64,000 nt of DNA from JAJPHF01 sp035293805 (GTDB lineage: Bacteria > Chloroflexota > UBA6077 > JAJPHF01), in assembly GCA_035293805.1 (NCBI GenBank), contig DATGMD010000086.1, positions 1 through 64,000 of the forward strand, in the 5' to 3' direction. Positions 16,332 through 25,124 of this stretch are shown in pieces. Below the pieces are notes generated by a model. That model saw nothing but the letters and a program-made list of their open reading frames with translations. It made no database searches and was not told where the DNA came from. Both the position numbers and the translations under genes were made by a program. Every line of letters starts with the position of its first letter. Within the stretch, counting starts at the first letter, position 1.

Positions 16332-17495
16332 TCAGTCTTGGCCGCCCAGGATCTTCTGATACTTGGCCTTGACTCGCGCCAGGTCGTCGACCTTCGAAGC
16401 CAGCATCTCCGCGCTGACGCGGACGGGCTGGATCCCTTGGTCGAGCATGCGCTCCTTCACGATCTCGTGGAAGTGCGCGCCGTCCAACAGGTCCAGGTCG
16501 TCCCGATGGTGCTTCCACAAGAGCTGCTGGCCTTCGGGCGTCGTCAGGAACAGCGCTAGCAGGGTGGCGCTGTTGGGGTGGGCGGAGTTCTTGGGCACCG
16601 CCACGTATGAGTAATTGAGCACCGGCAGGTCGCTCAGCACGACGTAGTCCACCGGGGCGCCCTGGGCCATCAGCGTCAGCACGTCGCCGTTGCTGCAGGT
16701 AACGGCGACCATCGCGAACTCGCCGGTCGCGACGCGCTTGAACTCGCTGCAGCGGATCAGGCCGGCCAGGCTGCCCTGCGCGAAGGAGCGCATCCACGCG
16801 GTGAGGTAGTCGTCCCCAATGCCGAAGATCGCGCCAAGGTCGAAGCCCGACGCATAGACCGTCGAGGCGATCTGGTGGCGCCACCGCGGGTCGAGCAGGT
16901 CCGCCAGGCTGTGAGGGACGGCGTTCGGCGGTACCAGGTTGGTGTTGTAGAGGAGGGTCTTGACCTGCGTCTCGTAGGCCAGGGAGGTGGTGTCGGGGCC
17001 GATCCCCGCCTCCGGAATGGAGCCATCGTAGTCTCGCCACGCCACGGGCAGAAGGGCGCCGTCCTGCCAGAGGCGCACGACGTCGGGATTCGTCCCGGTG
17101 TACAGATCGGTCTCGGACTGCCGCCCCGTCTGCAGCTCCGTGATGATCCTGGTGGCATTCTCCGGTTCGGACGGCCCCGGCGTGTCGGCGATCGTGAACG
17201 CTATTCCGTACCGTGCCTCCATGCCCTGGCTGACCTCGTCGATGAAGGCGGCCGGGTCGTCCGTGTTGTAGAAGGGGCCGCTCACGATCGAGAGCCTGCC
17301 GCCCTCGGCCGCGGCCGCGTCGACAAGCGTCTGCAGGGCGGGGCTCAGCGGCGCGGCGGTGGCGGCGCGGGGCGCGGCCGCGGTGTCGTGCGGCTGCGCC
17401 GGCCCGGGTCGCGCGGGGGTACAGCCCAACGCCATCATTGTCAGTGCCGCGAGACCGAGGCTCCAGGCCGCCGCGCGCTTCACTGTGCGGGTCAT
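16332..17495 (-). CDS. Fbp/AfuA-type extracellular solute-binding lipoprotein
   Basis: 387 residues with a lipobox Cys at residue 25. The fold is the iron(III)/putrescine-like binding type (LSIVSGPFYNTDD, VKTLLYNTNLVPP, PKNSAHPNSATLLALFL near the C-terminus), distantly paralogous to the proteins at 19460 and 21898. The Tyr pair typical of ferric-binding proteins is not obvious, so the ligand may be organic. It follows the SDR gene (stop 17523) by 27 bp on the same strand. No importer partner is present. Confidence 0.85.
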   Translation of the reverse strand: MTRTVKRAAAWSLGLAALTMMALGCTPARPGPAQPHDTAAAPRAATAAPLSPALQTLVDAAAAEGGRLSIVSGPFYNTDDPAAFIDEVSQGMEARYGIAFTIADTPGPSEPENATRIITELQTGRQSETDLYTGTNPDVVRLWQDGALLPVAWRDYDGSIPEAGIGPDTTSLAYETQVKTLLYNTNLVPPNAVPHSLADLLDPRWRHQIASTVYASGFDLGAIFGIGDDYLTAWMRSFAQGSLAGLIRCSEFKRVATGEFAMVAVTCSNGDVLTLMAQGAPVDYVVLSDLPVLNYSYVAVPKNSAHPNSATLLALFLTTPEGQQLLWKHHRDDLDLLDGAHFHEIVKERMLDQGIQPVRVSAEMLASKVDDLARVKAKYQKILGGQD

Positions 17496-17522
17496 CGTTG
17501 TGCCCCGTTCTGCACGGTCCCC

Positions 17523-18302
17523 TCAACGTCCCGCGGCCGGCCCGCCGAGATCGATGGCCGTGCCGCTAATCAGCTCCGCCAGGGGGGAGACGAGGAAGGC
17601 GACGGTCCGGGCGGTGTCCCCGGGCTGGGCCAGTCGCCCGAGCGGCGCGCTCGCGCGGATCTGCTCCCAGACCGCGTCGGGCGCCACGCCTTGCAGCCGC
17701 GCTCGGGCCGCGACGAGCCGCTCGAGCAGCGGCGTCTCGGTCAGGCCCGGGTTCACGGCCACCACGCGGACGCCTTGTCCCGCGGCGTCGGCCGCGAGCA
17801 GCTCGGTGAACGCCAACAACCCCGCGTTGACGACGCTGTTGACGGCCGAGCGGGGCGAGGGCCGCTTGCCCGAGCCGCCGACCACGTTGACGATTACCCC
17901 GCCCGGGCGCGTGAGCGCCGGGAGGGCGGCCCGGCTGAAACGCACGGTGCCCAGCAGCTTAAGCTGGATGTTCTGCTCCCAGGCCTCGTCGGGCACCTCC
18001 AGCACCCCGCCGCTGGACGAGCCGCCCGCGCTGTTGACCAGCGCATCGAGCCCCCCGAGCTGGCGACGGGCGGCCGCGACCACCTGCTCGGCGGCGCCTG
18101 GATCCGTGACGTCGGCCGGCACCGCGACGGCCTCGACCCCGTGAGCGCGGATCGCCGCCGCCACGCCGTCGAGGAGCGCGGCGCGGCGTGCGGTTACCGC
18201 CACGTGTACGCCCTCGGCGGCGAGCTGCAGGGCTACCGCCCGGCCGATGCCACTGCTCGCGCCCGTCACCAGCGCGCGCTTCCCCGCTAGCTGCAGGTCC
18301 AC
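17523..18302 (-). CDS. Short-chain dehydrogenase/reductase fold protein lacking the Tyr/Lys pair
   Basis: 259 residues. The Rossmann start is intact: TGASSGIG at about residues 13-20, NAG-like NSAGG near 92, and a Ser in VNVVGGSG. Where SDRs carry Tyr-x3-Lys, the segment reads V-N-S-V-V-N-A-G-L, so the catalytic Tyr and Lys both appear to be Asn. Either catalysis uses other residues or the protein only binds the cofactor. A C-terminal SPLAELISGTAIDLGG segment is typical of the family. It precedes a binding-protein gene by 27 bp and follows the cyclodeaminase-like gene by 70 bp, suggesting one operon. Confidence 0.85.
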   Translation of the reverse strand: MDLQLAGKRALVTGASSGIGRAVALQLAAEGVHVAVTARRAALLDGVAAAIRAHGVEAVAVPADVTDPGAAEQVVAAARRQLGGLDALVNSAGGSSSGGVLEVPDEAWEQNIQLKLLGTVRFSRAALPALTRPGGVIVNVVGGSGKRPSPRSAVNSVVNAGLLAFTELLAADAAGQGVRVVAVNPGLTETPLLERLVAARARLQGVAPDAVWEQIRASAPLGRLAQPGDTARTVAFLVSPLAELISGTAIDLGGPAAGR

Positions 18303-18372
18303 AGGCTCGCTCCCATTCCCGGCGTGGGCGGCCGGGCCGGCGGGCGGCGGGTGAGCGCGGCCCCGGCCGCGC

Positions 18373-19320
18373 TCACCCGAAGCTCCACTCCTGGCCCAGC
18401 CCTAGCTCCCGCGCCCGCTCGTAGACCCAGGCGGCGAGTGCCACGTCGCCCACGCCGCCCTGGGACTCCCGCACGACAACCAAGGCCTCCTCGGCCGCCG
18501 CGGGGAGCGGCACGCGCCCGGCGAGGACGGCGCCCAGCTCGTGCCAGCGGACCTCCCCGCGGGCCACGAGGTCGCGCAGCGGCTGGTCGAGCGCGCGGTC
18601 GTAATAGTCCTGCTCGTGGGCGAGGTTTGTCACGATCACCAGGTCCGCGCGCCGGTACACGTCGGCCGCGAGCTCGTTGGGTCGCCCGATGCTCACGACA
18701 CACTGCCCCGGCCGGAGCCATTCACCCAGCACGACCGGCTCACGGGGGTCGGTAGCCGTCAACACCACCTGCGCCCCCTGCACCGCGCGCTGCCCGCTGT
18801 CGACCGCCACGACGGACCGGTCGAGCGCGCTCTGCATGGCGCGCGCAAACCGCTCCCGGTGCTCCCCCTGACGGCTGAACACGCGGACCTCGCGGACCTC
18901 GGGCCGTGCCCAGCACACGCCTTCCAGGAGGCTTGGCGCGTTGCGCCCGCTGCCGATCAGCCCGACCGTGGGCACCTGTTCGGGCGCCAGTCGCCGCACG
19001 GCCAGCGCCACGGTCGCGCCGATGCGCAGGGAGCTGTAGGGATACGCCTGGATGCTGAGCAGCCTGCCGCTCTCGGTGTCGTACAGCAGCGCGACCGGGG
19101 GCTCGTCGCCGCTCACGCTCAGCCGGGCGCCCGCGCGGCCCGTGCCCTGGAGCGCGCCGGCGACCATTCGCATGGTGCCGTGGCGGAGCCGCAGCAAGCG
19201 GGGGGCGCTCGGCAGGAGGTCGCCCGCGGCTTGCTCCTGGAACAGGCGCTCCGTGACCGTGATCGCCGTGGGGAGGTCGAGGAGTCCGGCCACCTCGTCT
19301 TGCCGGAGCAGGAGCGTCAT
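18373..19320 (-). CDS. Ornithine cyclodeaminase/mu-crystallin family protein
   Basis: About 315 residues starting at ATG 19320 behind GGAGGAGG. Family motifs include an N-terminal LLRQDEVAGLLDLPTAI, the substrate-side Arg in GTMRMVAGAL, the nucleotide-binding Gly loop VGLIGSGRNAPSLLEGV and a late DLGAVLAGRVP segment. The family covers ornithine cyclodeaminase, ketimine reductase and alanine dehydrogenase activities, using NAD(P)H. A relative lies at 33602. It is upstream of the SDR and Fbp-type binding-protein genes on the same strand. Confidence 0.85.
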   Translation of the reverse strand: MTLLLRQDEVAGLLDLPTAITVTERLFQEQAAGDLLPSAPRLLRLRHGTMRMVAGALQGTGRAGARLSVSGDEPPVALLYDTESGRLLSIQAYPYSSLRIGATVALAVRRLAPEQVPTVGLIGSGRNAPSLLEGVCWARPEVREVRVFSRQGEHRERFARAMQSALDRSVVAVDSGQRAVQGAQVVLTATDPREPVVLGEWLRPGQCVVSIGRPNELAADVYRRADLVIVTNLAHEQDYYDRALDQPLRDLVARGEVRWHELGAVLAGRVPLPAAAEEALVVVRESQGGVGDVALAAWVYERARELGLGQEWSFG

Positions 19321-19402
19321 GGAGTCCTCCTCCGCCGCACCTCGCGTGCACCGACCGTCCCGCGCGAGCGAGGCGCTCCAGCCGCTGGCCCAAGCTCCCG
19401 GC

Positions 19403-19451
19403 CCCGGTTGCTGTGTATGTCTGGGTTCGCCAAACATACACAGCAACCGGG
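19403..19451 (-). terminator. Long hairpin terminator after the Fbp-type lipoprotein gene
   Basis: An 18-bp perfect outer stem (19403-19420 with 19434-19451). On the minus-strand RNA the inner part also pairs, using one G-U, around a CGAAC loop. It lies directly 3' of the gene ending at 19460. Confidence 0.75.
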
Positions 19452-19459
19452 CCGAGTGC

Positions 19460-20596
19460 TTAGCGCTCCTGGCGCAGCAGGCCCTGGACCTCCTGCCGCA
19501 CCGCCGGCTGCTCGGGGTACGACTGCATGAAGGGAACGTTCGCCTCCACGATGCGCGCCCCCTGCTTTTCGAGGTCCTTGATCTCCGGGGCGATGCGCGA
19601 CCCCGGCAGCTTCCACTGATCCGTCTTCTGCTCGTCCCAGACGATCTGCTGCCCCTCGGGCGACATCGCCTCCAGGACGTACAGCGTCGCGGCGTTGGGA
19701 TGGGCCGAGTTCTCCGGGACGCCGAGCCACCAGTACTGCAGGGCCAAAGCGTCGCGCAGCAGGGCGCTGGCCACGGGCGCCCCCTTGAGCTGCCAGCTGC
19801 GCGCCTCGTAGTCCCCGCAGTCGAAGGCCAGCGCCCAGTACTCGCCGCTGATCAGCCGCTCCGTCTCCCCGCAGCGCATCAGCCCGCCCAGGTTCGCCGA
19901 TAGCTCGCGCGTGTACTGGAGCACGCGGTCCGGCCCCCACAGCTCCGGACTGCCCAGGACGTCGAACAGCGCGCCATAGGGGGTGCTAGCCAGCTTGCCT
20001 TTCCACTCGGGCTTCAGCAAGTCCGCGGCGGTCTGGGGCACCAGGCTCGCCGGCACAAGGTTGGTGTTGTACGTGACGCCGGGCACGCGGGTAATGACCT
20101 CGACCCCCGCGTCCTTCGGCGCCACCACGGTGGGCGGGATGCTCGGGGAGAGGCCGGCCCAGGCGATCGGGCGCAGGCCTCCCTTCTCAACGAAGTCCTT
20201 GATCTGCGCTTCGGTGCCGATGTAGACGTCGGACGTCGCGGGCCGTTGCGCCGCCAGCTCCTGGGCCAGGCGGACGGCCATGTCCGGCATGGCTGGCCCG
20301 GGCGTCCAGGTGGCAGCGAGGCTCAGGCCATAGCGCCGATTGAGCGAGTCGACGAGCCGTTCCACCCCTTCCTTGCCGCCCAGCGTCTCCGTGCTCCAGA
20401 CGACGTTGAGCGTGCCCTCCTGCCGAGCGCCGGCGACGATCTGCTCCAGCGCGCTCCCGGGAGCCGGCGCGTCGGGGGCGCTGGGCGGGCGCGGAGCCGG
20501 TGCCGCCGGGGGAGCCGCCGGCACGGCGGCGCAGCGAACGGCCAGAGAGAGACCGACGGCGAGCAGCCAAAGCGGCCGGCGCGACCACATCCTCAT
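19460..20596 (-). CDS. Fbp/AfuA-type extracellular solute-binding lipoprotein
   Basis: About 378 residues. A hydrophobic signal leads to Cys22, but the lipobox LAVRC has an unusual Arg before the Cys. The body matches the paralogue at 21898 closely: SLNRRYGLSL, TPGPAMPDMAVRLAQELAA, a T-S-D-V-Y-I-G segment, GVTYNTNLVP and NSAHPNAATLYVLEAM. ATG 20596 has a weak GGGGG upstream. With the alpha/beta hydrolase and the paralogue it forms a binding protein-hydrolase-binding protein series on the minus strand, suggesting a common ester- or amide-like substrate. Confidence 0.85.
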   Translation of the reverse strand: MRMWSRRPLWLLAVGLSLAVRCAAVPAAPPAAPAPRPPSAPDAPAPGSALEQIVAGARQEGTLNVVWSTETLGGKEGVERLVDSLNRRYGLSLAATWTPGPAMPDMAVRLAQELAAQRPATSDVYIGTEAQIKDFVEKGGLRPIAWAGLSPSIPPTVVAPKDAGVEVITRVPGVTYNTNLVPASLVPQTAADLLKPEWKGKLASTPYGALFDVLGSPELWGPDRVLQYTRELSANLGGLMRCGETERLISGEYWALAFDCGDYEARSWQLKGAPVASALLRDALALQYWWLGVPENSAHPNAATLYVLEAMSPEGQQIVWDEQKTDQWKLPGSRIAPEIKDLEKQGARIVEANVPFMQSYPEQPAVRQEVQGLLRQER

Positions 20597-20647
20597 TACC
20601 CCCGCGCGCCCCGGGCGCACCGGGCACCTAAGCGGGTTTTCAAGGAT

Positions 20648-20682
20648 GGTGCGTAGGTCTGGCCCAGCCAAGCCTACCCACC
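20648..20682 (-). terminator. Hairpin 3' of the alpha/beta hydrolase
   Basis: GTAGG/CCTAC and GGTG/CACC arms stack, with one mismatch, around an inner TCTGG-CCCAG-CCAAG apex. It lies between the stop at 20727 and the next start at 20596. Confidence 0.5.
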
Positions 20683-20726
20683 TCCCTTGCCCCGACGCTC
20701 AGCGCGCCGGCCCTCCCACAGGATCG

Positions 20727-21857
20727 CTACAACAGGCCCCGGTCGCGGAGCCACTGCACGATGGCATCGGCCGCCTCGGCCTGTAGCTCAGGCTGGCCGC
20801 GCATGAAGTGCGTGCCGCCCTTGAGCCAGACCAGGCGCTTGTCCGGATCGGGCCCCGCCTCGAACATCTCCAGCGAGTCGCCCGGCCCCCCGCTCGCGTC
20901 GGCGGTGCCGACGATGAACAGCAGCGGCACGTGGCAGCGCGGCAAGAACTTCATCACGTCGAAGACCGACGTGGCCAGGCCGCGCTGGCTGATCCACGAG
21001 CGCAGCGTCATGATGCGGAGCCGGGTGGCGCCCCCGCGCAGGGGCCCCGCGGTGTAGTTGGCGACCCGCGGGTCCTCGTCCCAGATGGTCTTGCCGGTGC
21101 GGTCCGAGGGATCGATCGTGAGGTCCGCGAGGGCGAGGTTGGCGTCCGTGCGGTGGACGATGAACGGCACGTCAGTCATCAGCGGGTTGCCGATGGTGGC
21201 GAGCTCGGCCAGCTTCTGCTGGCACCAGCGAGTGATCTTGTGGTTTCGCTCGACCTGCGCGGCATGGTAGCGCGCCTGGAACTCGGTGGAGTAGGGCGGG
21301 CCGTTCCGCGGATTGTACATGTCCAGGTCGGGGTTGTAGTCGAACGGATCGTTGCCGTTCTCGCCGCCGACGGATGGATCGAGTGAGCGGGTGAGGCTGT
21401 GCGCCCGACCGCGGTGGGCATTGAGAATGATGAGCCCGTCCACGGGCGGCAAATCGGCCTTCGTCAGGTCCGGCGGCGTGCCGAGCGGCGTCTGCGTGAG
21501 CGTGGGATGTTCGGCCTCGGCCTGGTACACGGTCACGATCTCGCCGCCGCCGCTGTTGCCGATGCAGGCGATGTGCCGCATGCCGCGCTCGCGCAGCAGC
21601 TTGATGCCGGCGGCCATGTCGAGAATCGTGTGCTCGAGGATCAGGTCGGCCTCGCGCGAGGTGTAGCGAGTCGTGAAGCCGAGCGCCGCGATGCCGCGTT
21701 CGGCCAGCAGCGGCAGGATGTAGTGCTGGCGCCAGTCGCTGGTGGGGTGCATGATCGTGACGGCGGTGGTCGGCTGGCGGGCGTCGTCGAAGTGCAGCAT
21801 CGCCGCGACCTCGGCGCCATCCTCCGTCCGCAGCGTGAGCGCTTCTTGCTGAATCAT
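20727..21857 (-). CDS. Alpha/beta-hydrolase fold enzyme
   Basis: 376 residues. The nucleophile elbow is G-N-S-G-G at Ser102 (IACIGNSGGGEI). An early HPTSDW segment could supply the oxyanion hole, an Asp sits in LLFIVGTADASGG, and a late catalytic His is in LKGGTHFMRG. A large insertion (about 125-250) forms a lid. Related proteins are annotated as alpha/beta hydrolases near aromatic and ester catabolism genes. The start at ATG 21857 follows GAGGAGGG. It lies between two paralogous Fbp-type binding proteins. Its substrate is unknown, and an esterase or C-C hydrolase is most likely. Confidence 0.8.
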   Translation of the reverse strand: MIQQEALTLRTEDGAEVAAMLHFDDARQPTTAVTIMHPTSDWRQHYILPLLAERGIAALGFTTRYTSREADLILEHTILDMAAGIKLLRERGMRHIACIGNSGGGEIVTVYQAEAEHPTLTQTPLGTPPDLTKADLPPVDGLIILNAHRGRAHSLTRSLDPSVGGENGNDPFDYNPDLDMYNPRNGPPYSTEFQARYHAAQVERNHKITRWCQQKLAELATIGNPLMTDVPFIVHRTDANLALADLTIDPSDRTGKTIWDEDPRVANYTAGPLRGGATRLRIMTLRSWISQRGLATSVFDVMKFLPRCHVPLLFIVGTADASGGPGDSLEMFEAGPDPDKRLVWLKGGTHFMRGQPELQAEAADAIVQWLRDRGLL

Positions 21858-21897
21858 CGTCCCTCCTCTGAGTAACTGCCGGAAGGCGTCCGCTGCC

Positions 21898-23028
21898 CTA
21901 TGGGCCCGCCTGCTTCAGAATGTCCTGGGTTTGCTTCCGCACCGCGTCCTGGTCGGGGTAGGACATCATGAACTGGACGTTGCCCTTGACGAACTTCGCG
22001 CCACGCGCCTCCGCCTCGTCCACCTCCTGCCTGGAGTGCGAGCCGGGGACCTCGATGTGGTCCAGGCCCCAGGTGTCCCAGAGGATGTCCTGCCCCTCGC
22101 GGGTCAGCGACTCCAGAATGAACAGCGTGGCGGCGTTGGGATGCGTCGCGTTCTTGGGCACGCCCACGTAGTAGTAGAGCAGGGCGGCCGCATCGCTCAG
22201 GATCGCGTGGCGGACCGGGGCGCCCTTCCGCGACCAGACCTCCGCGTCCATGCCGCCGCAGTCGAAGGCGAGCATGGCGAACTCGCCGCTGATGATCCGC
22301 TCGGACTCGCCGCAGCGGAGCAGGCCGCCGATGTTGCTCGCGAACTGCCGCGTGTAGGCAATCGTGCGCTCCGGGCCCCACAGCTGGGGGCTGCCGAGAA
22401 TGTCGAAGAACGTGGCGTAGGGGGTGCCCGCGATCTTGCCCTTCCATTCGGGCAGCAGTAGGTCGGCGCTGGTCTGCGGCACCTTCGCCGGCGGCACGAG
22501 GTTGGTGTTGTAGGTGATGCCCGCCACCGTGACGGCGACCTCGACCGCCACGTTCTCGGGCGCGATCATGTCGGGTTTGATGTTCGGCGACAGGCTGGGC
22601 CAGTCGATCGGGGCTAGCACGCCCCCTTCCAGCAGCGCCTTGACGTTGGCCTCGCGGCCCAGGTACACGTCGCTGCTCGCGGGGCGGCCGGCCGCAAGCT
22701 CCTGTGCCGCGCGGACGCCCATCTCGGGCATGCTGGGCCCCGGGGTGAAGCCCACCTTGAGAGTCAGACCGTAGCGGCGGTTCAGGTTGTCCACGATGCG
22801 CTGGGCGCCGTCGGCCCCGCCGTACGAGGCGTCGGACCACACGAGGTTGAGGGTGCCCTCGGTGCGCGCGCCGTCGACGACGCGCTGCAGCGCCGGGCTA
22901 AGCGGCTCGCTCGCCGCGGCCGCCGGGGCGCTGGCGGGCGCCGCCGGGCGGGGCGCCGCGGGCGCCGCGCAAGCGCCGGCGAGCAGTAGCCCGGCTGCCA
23001 GGACCGCGCTGGGAAGCCTCATACGCAT
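21898..23028 (-). CDS. Fbp/AfuA-type extracellular solute-binding lipoprotein
   Basis: About 376 residues with a good lipobox (LLLAGAC, Cys20). It is a close paralogue of the protein at 19460, sharing NRRYGLTLKVGFTPGPSMPE, GITYNTNLVPP, a GLLRCGESERIISGEFAML segment and THPNAATLFILE. ATG 23028 follows AAGGAG. It is separated from the downstream hydrolase by 40 bp and so probably co-transcribed with it. Confidence 0.85.
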   Translation of the reverse strand: MRMRLPSAVLAAGLLLAGACAAPAAPRPAAPASAPAAAASEPLSPALQRVVDGARTEGTLNLVWSDASYGGADGAQRIVDNLNRRYGLTLKVGFTPGPSMPEMGVRAAQELAAGRPASSDVYLGREANVKALLEGGVLAPIDWPSLSPNIKPDMIAPENVAVEVAVTVAGITYNTNLVPPAKVPQTSADLLLPEWKGKIAGTPYATFFDILGSPQLWGPERTIAYTRQFASNIGGLLRCGESERIISGEFAMLAFDCGGMDAEVWSRKGAPVRHAILSDAAALLYYYVGVPKNATHPNAATLFILESLTREGQDILWDTWGLDHIEVPGSHSRQEVDEAEARGAKFVKGNVQFMMSYPDQDAVRKQTQDILKQAGP

Positions 23029-23377
23029 GCCGGCTCCTTGCCCCGCCCCTCCGGGCACTTCAGAAGAGGACCTGGCGTTCCGCACCCCGTCTCTGTTCCG
23101 ATGCCTCTATCGGTTCCGATACCTCCAGCGGTTGCTATAGGTACGGAGCCCTCTGGAGAGCGACCAGACGGTAGGGCAGGCGCTGGTCCCCTGCCGCCCG
23201 GCCGGGTCTGCTCATACCGGCCGCGCTAGCGAACCCGTCGTAGGGCAGCGGTGCGTGCCCTGCCGTCCGGTCGACGCTGCCCGGCTGGATCAGGCTGCAA
23301 TCCGCTGTAACCATCCGGTCAAGGAGAGCGCTCAGCCGTGGCGCTGCGAACCCCGCACACCCTCCCGAGAAACCAGC
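23029..23377. other. Intergenic stretch with dispersed hairpin repeats
   Basis: No gene. It holds a near-duplicate of GTTCCGATgCCTC/GTTCCGATaCCTC and two copies of the dispersed repeat beginning GTAGGGCAG (about 23169 and 23240). The second continues into GTCGACGCTGCC, as the copy at 59247 does. Confidence 0.5.
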
Positions 23378-23605
23378 TCAGCTCTCCGCGACGATGATAA
23401 GCTGCAGGCGGTTGGTCGCGGGATCGTAGAAGTAAGTGCTTTGCTCGCCCGGCGCCCGCAGCGCCGCGCGGTGATCGCCCTCGTCGAAGCCGCCGTACTC
23501 GGGAATGGCCTTGAAGACGCGCTGGTACGCCTCGGGGGACGGCACCGCCACGTCGCCGCCGACTCGCCCCGCTGGTGCTGGCGGTTGGTTGCGTCGATAT
23601 TCTAC
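23378..23605 (-). pseudogene. C-terminal fragment of a VOC/glyoxalase-like protein
   Basis: The frame encodes a fragment with SPEAYQRVFKAIPEYGGF and ends with TYFYDPATNRLQLIIVAES, a typical last strand of the VOC fold. There is no convincing start: only GTG codons near 23551, and the frame is open back to a stop at 23606. It directly abuts the end of the M24-fold gene, so the 5' half appears deleted. If translated from GTG 23551 it would be 57 residues. Confidence 0.5.
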
Positions 23606-23611
23606 TCACCG

Positions 23612-24814
23612 TCAGGCGCTGACGCTGTACCCCTGCGGGCGCTTGCCCAGCCGCCGGGCGCCGTCCGGGGTGACGACGACGGTGTCGCCCCAGTTGATGT
23701 GCCGCTGGTGGTCGGGCGTCGCCGCGGACGGCTTCAGGATGAATACGTTGTTCGCCTCGAGCTTGATGCGCCGGATCGCCTCGCTGCCGGCCCCGCCCGA
23801 GAAGAGCGGCCGGTCCTCGCCCAGGCCGCGTCCGTGCATGCCGAGTCGGGTCTGGTAGCCCGTCCCCTCGCCCACGGCCGCGCAGGCGTCGTACAGCTCG
23901 CCCATCGTGACGCCGGGGCGCATGAGTGCGCACAGCTGGTTGAAGGCCGCGATGGACACCTGGAGCATCTCGGGATACGGGTCCTTAGGGTAGCTGATGA
24001 ACAGCGGCTGCACCACTTGCGCGCGATACCCGGCGTGCTTCGCCTCCAGCTCGGTCACGATCTGGTCGCCCGGCTCCAGCGGTCGGTTGGTGGGCAAGTA
24101 GAAGGTGTCTTGCGCCTCCGGGCCCGCCCGCCAGAGCAGCATGGTCGGTACCTCGCCGCCGTTGGTGAGCATCGCGTTGTACGCGGCCGCAAACACCAGC
24201 GCATCCGGGACGCCGGGGCGGGCGGCCTCGCGCATCGCCTCGGCCGCCAGCTCGGCGATCTCGGCGGCGCGCTGCAGGACGGCGATCTCCTCCTCGCTCT
24301 TCACGGCGCGCGCCTCCTGCATCAGCGCCGTGGCGCTCACGAAGGTCGCCCGCGGCAGCTCGCGCTTGAACGTCTCCATCATCACGTACGGAATCACGCC
24401 TTCTTCCGCGCGCGTCATGCCGTCGAGCCCCACCACGCCGATCGTCGCGCGCTCCAGGCCCAGCTCCTTGAGCCGCTCCACGATCGGCGGCCCCCAGACG
24501 CCGCCGCTGTTGCGGATGTCGGTTACCCAGTCCTGCGCGCCCAGCCAGGAGGCGATGTACCGGCCCGAGCGCACCCACGCGGTGGCCTCGCCCTCCGCCG
24601 GGAACACGACACACACCTCGGCGTCGTTGCCGCCCATGCAGGTCAGGTACTGAGCGTCGGCCTGGAACTGGCCCCAGTGTCCCGTGTTGTACGGCACGAC
24701 GATGCAATCGACCCCCGCCTCACGCATGAAGCGGCGCACGCGCTCGAAGCGGCGGTCGCGCTCCGCGAGCGAAAAGCGGGGCACGTCTAGCCTCGGCCGG
24801 TCCTTGGCGATCAT
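23612..24814 (-). CDS. M24 (creatinase/Xaa-Pro dipeptidase fold) protein with altered metal site
   Basis: About 400 residues, starting at ATG 24814 behind GGGGAGAGG. The N-terminal creatinase-like domain (15-165) precedes a pita-bread domain (175-395) with the typical ARAVKSEEEIAVLQRAAEIAE entry helix. In place of the canonical D-x10-D metal motif the strand reads QIVTELEAKHAGYRAQVVQP, so both Asp ligands appear lost. The HGRGLGEDRP and ILKPSA regions are kept. It could be a metal-free creatinase-type hydrolase. It is divergent from the MFS gene, suggesting shared uptake and breakdown of a small compound. Confidence 0.8.
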   Translation of the reverse strand: MIAKDRPRLDVPRFSLAERDRRFERVRRFMREAGVDCIVVPYNTGHWGQFQADAQYLTCMGGNDAEVCVVFPAEGEATAWVRSGRYIASWLGAQDWVTDIRNSGGVWGPPIVERLKELGLERATIGVVGLDGMTRAEEGVIPYVMMETFKRELPRATFVSATALMQEARAVKSEEEIAVLQRAAEIAELAAEAMREAARPGVPDALVFAAAYNAMLTNGGEVPTMLLWRAGPEAQDTFYLPTNRPLEPGDQIVTELEAKHAGYRAQVVQPLFISYPKDPYPEMLQVSIAAFNQLCALMRPGVTMGELYDACAAVGEGTGYQTRLGMHGRGLGEDRPLFSGGAGSEAIRRIKLEANNVFILKPSAATPDHQRHINWGDTVVVTPDGARRLGKRPQGYSVSA

Positions 24815-25124
24815 CCTGCCTCTCCCCTTTTGGCGCACCGCACGGCAATGGCGGCTCGCCGCGGCCTGGGTTCGCCATCGGGCCACGGCGCCGGGTCGCG
24901 GTATGATGCGCCGCACAACACACGCTGTCAAGACCGCCCTGCCCGCGCCGCCCTTAGCACCGCGCCTCCCCCGGGCGATCAGGCCTGCCAGCCCGTGCCT
25001 TACGCTGAGCACCGGCGGCCGGCATCACGCCATCGGGCGCCGGACCCGCTGCCGCGGCGTCTGCACTATAATGCGGCGCCCGGCCCCGCGGGGCCGGCTG
25101 GATTCGGCGGCGGGGGGCACGGCG

